A stretch of 64,000 bases of DNA, taken from the NCBI RefSeq assembly GCF_949628265.1, contig NC_088786.1:14074001-14138000 (forward strand), written 5' to 3'. Of the stretch, positions 61,199-64,000 are shown piece after piece. Position 1 is the first letter of the stretch. Every line of letters begins with the position of its first letter. Below the pieces are notes generated by a model, which worked only from the letters and a program-made list of their open reading frames with translations, did no database searches and had not been told where the DNA came from. The DNA is from Cloeon dipterum (Eukaryota > Arthropoda > Insecta > Ephemeroptera > Baetidae). A program made the translations under genes and the position numbers.

Positions 61199-64000
61199 TA
61201 CAAATATTCGGGACTGTCATTATACAAAATTTTATGAGTCTGGAATAGTACATGTAGTTTGCGTCTATCAGTAACATTAAATATTTGAAATTTTTTGTAC
61301 AGTGGGGAAAGCCGCTGCCCACGTTTCACGCAATAAATATACCGAATGAGTTGATTTTGAAATAATTGCAGCCTATTGATATCAATTATTATGCGAGTTG
61401 CTCAATGCACTGCTAGCAGCTGCGACGGTTCGAAACCACCGCGATGCATTTAATTCTTCCTTTCCATCTCTCTTTTCTGAGAAAGTTGCGTCTGTGTAAT
61501 TATAAGTGTTGCTGTGCATAATGGGCTTCCCGAAACCTTGGCGAGACGAAAATAAGTCGTGGGCCCTGCTGCACTGGGCGGGAACGTTTTCAATGGAAAT
61601 AATCAAAGATTGCCTGCAGGCTTGCACTCTCGTTGTTGCCTGAAAGTATCTTTACGAACTTTAATGCCAAAATCACGTAATTTGGGACACCGCGTGAGCA
61701 AATAATTTGTTAATTTTTACTCTAATTTTCTTCCTTGAACACTAATAGTGGTCTCAAATTGACATAATTATAGGCTTTCTCTTGACGAATCAGGAAAAAT
61801 ATGTGAAAATAAAATACTTTTTCACCAACAATATTTCACCAGATAGTGAGTTTGAGGCAAATTTGAAGGAAAAATAGTTACGAATTTTAACAATTTTCTG
61901 TTAACTTGTATTAAGCTTTTAAGTGCTAATTTGGATTATGATATTATGACTTATTTTGGATAGGAAAAACATGAACTGAATTTTCAGCAATCCCTATTGT
62001 ATCATTCCTCTGGCAGGATAAGTCATCTGCAACTGGCAATGAACCTACAGTTTATCAATAGATATTTGATTTACTCTGCTCCTTTTATTCATTTAAAATA
62101 TACGAAATAATATCGATATTTTAAAAAAAATTGTGGGCCATTTAAACACTTTTCACATTAAGGACATAAAGAAATTTTTCTACGATTGTTGGGTTTAAAA
62201 ATTATGCATTTGTGGTTAATCCCTTGCTTTTGAAAATGACAATTTGCTACACCAACATGTGATTCGCGGTATCAAACTTCAGTATTCAATGAAAATAAAA
62301 TGTATCCAAAGAGAAAAACGGCCGAAAGTAAATATTTTGCCAAATCACTTTTGAAGCCCGTTGCTTTTGATCTCCATGGAGATAAAATTATTGCTTTTCA
62401 TGCAGAATACTCAGTTGCTTCTGTGAGAAGAAAGCCCACATACCTTTTTCTAATAAACAGAGGCAACATCTGTCTATCAAGTGTTTTTCTTTTTTCCAAA
62501 CTTCGTAGTCGATATTTTTAAGTTTAACGTCGTTGGTAAAAAAGAACCAGATAATTACCTCCACTGAGAACAATTTGGAACCACGTAATTAAAAATTAGA
62601 AAACCAATCAATCTTTTTTGTGTTACTTCACTCTCATTAGTGTTAGTTTTCCCAACATATATCCAAGCTTTATTGATTTTTCTGGAAGTCTTAGAAATGA
62701 ATATATATAACAATAGGAAAACTATTTACTTTCTTATTACATCTTTGACGGAGTTTATTTTAGATTTTGATTCGTATTAATTATGCAAGATGAAATGCTT
62801 AAATAAAATGTACGCACTCAGAAATTATTAAAGGTACATCAACGAGGTAACATGCATTGGTAAAAAATCCACTTTTACGTGTTAAGCGCATAAGGAAGCA
62901 TATTAGAGCGCGTTAGGTAATTTCAGATATTGTTTTTAAAGAGTGAAAGCAATATAAGTGGAAGGTGAGAGAGCATTTTCTTCGAATAAAGAAGTAAAAG
63001 CCATCAAAAGGAGCGTCTTCTCTTAATCAGGAAAGACACGACTTTTCGTATTAGAGTAAATAGAAGAGACAAAGCAATTTTTAAATTTTACAACTTTCCA
63101 TACTCACAGTCGGCATTGATAAAATTAAATATATGAAAGTAATATATAATGTAAATAATTAATGTATTCTCTTGGTTAGCTATTTGAAGCAGTGTGCTGC
63201 TTCTTTTATTGATAATAAATTAAATTAACCAAAAATTTCATTGAGACTTATAATCTAAACTGAATATTTCTTGTTATTTGTGTTTTGTGTTCGACGTACC
63301 TTCCTTGCGAAACATATTGCGAAAAAATTTATCGCCGTAATTCAAAGCTAACCGAGTTACTAGACAGTGTATACACGTGCAGCGGAACAAATTTATTATT
63401 CAACTCATCTATGTTGAGGTAGGTCGAAACACGGCCGCACCTATACTCTTGCTGCCGTTAGAGGAAAGAAAAAATAATCTTAGGAGAGGAAAGTATTTTT
63501 GGGATTACGCTCTCTCTTCTCTCGATGTGCGGGTAATTTTTACGTGGGATTAATTAAACTTTTAATTAAAAGGGTTTCCGCCTGCTGCGGCCGAGAGACG
63601 TTTCCAAGGGCGGAAAAGCGGACAATATGCGTAGAAGTATGTAAATGCAAGCGCGTTTTAAAAGCAAAAGCATCCGAGAGAGCTCATCTCTTAAGAAGAT
63701 TCTGGCGTTTGATAAGCGACGAGATGTAATTTTGGACTAAAGGTTTGGGTATGTTCGAGCAGCGGAAGCAAAGGGTTCTCATTCTGCTCTCGTCAGATAA
63801 ACAAGCGAGATAATTTTAACAAACTTGTTGGCCATACGAACCGAAGGCTTAATACGCGTCTTCCCTCTTGAACGCATTTTGTATTTCCAACACGGTCGCT
63901 GTATAGAAGCTGTTTGGTCGCCACGCACTAGAACACCCGCACACGCAACTCAATTCTTTACATCTTTGCTTTCTCAAAACTAAATTGCATATACCCACAG
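61199..64000. other. Gene-poor right end
   Basis: No gene is supported. It is AT-rich, with a GC-richer patch at about 61,390-61,690 and another near 63,420-63,960. The ORFs at 62300-62521 and 63499-63729 have no recognisable feature. No further UGT exon was seen upstream of copy B. Confidence 0.45.

Noticed and set aside
61010..61237. Plus-strand ORF with HFLFEC, reminiscent of a LINE zinc-knuckle tail
   Set aside because: The homologous block at 52268-52492 does not preserve this frame beyond a few residues; a conserved splice donor on the minus strand explains the similarity better.
1..64000. CRISPR arrays, operons, bacterial promoters or rRNA genes
   Set aside because: None seen; spliced genes and repeat content are those of an animal nuclear genome.

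Overview
This is a 64 kb window of an AT-rich arthropod (most likely insect) nuclear genome. The evidence is spliced genes with short GT-AG introns, long stretches without coding signal, many dinucleotide microsatellites (mostly GA/TC), remnants of non-LTR and inverted-repeat elements, and a tandem cluster of insect-type UDP-glycosyltransferase (UGT) genes. I cannot name the species.

Layout. 1-13.8 kb is gene-poor and AT-rich, with a long GA array and two unexplained ORFs. 13.88-14.47 kb (+) is a candidate two-exon gene for a small secreted protein, with an in-frame TAG early in exon 2. 21.08-21.45 kb (+) is a clean two-exon gene of the same design (101 aa). 24.35-24.68 kb is an isolated GC-rich, fold-prone island. 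25.15-26.93 kb (+) is a complete four-exon gene (508 aa) resembling the multicopy 'SAMD3-like/uncharacterized' family. A decayed LINE 3' end (27.25-27.74 kb, -) and a patch of AGGTCG/CGACCT inverted repeats follow. 28.4-47.6 kb has no supported gene; it holds microsatellites, a perfect 41-bp palindrome and a ~230-bp MITE-like inverted-repeat element.

47.6-61.2 kb (-) is the UGT cluster. From right to left it holds an intact five-exon gene (copy B, 551 aa), a frameshifted copy (copy A, 17-bp deletion in exon 2), and a 3' relic (copy C, last two exons only). Exons 2-4 of A and B are almost identical while exons 1 and 5 and most introns are diverged. This mosaic points to gene conversion. A ~225-bp block upstream of B, which carries a probable 5'UTR exon, has its homologue inside intron 1 of A, so A may be a chimera of two ancestral units.

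The UGTs would be ER-membrane glycosyltransferases of detoxification or secondary metabolism. I see no functional link between them and the other genes. All splice models were built by eye from consensus sites, reading-frame phase and paralogue comparison. No search was run.
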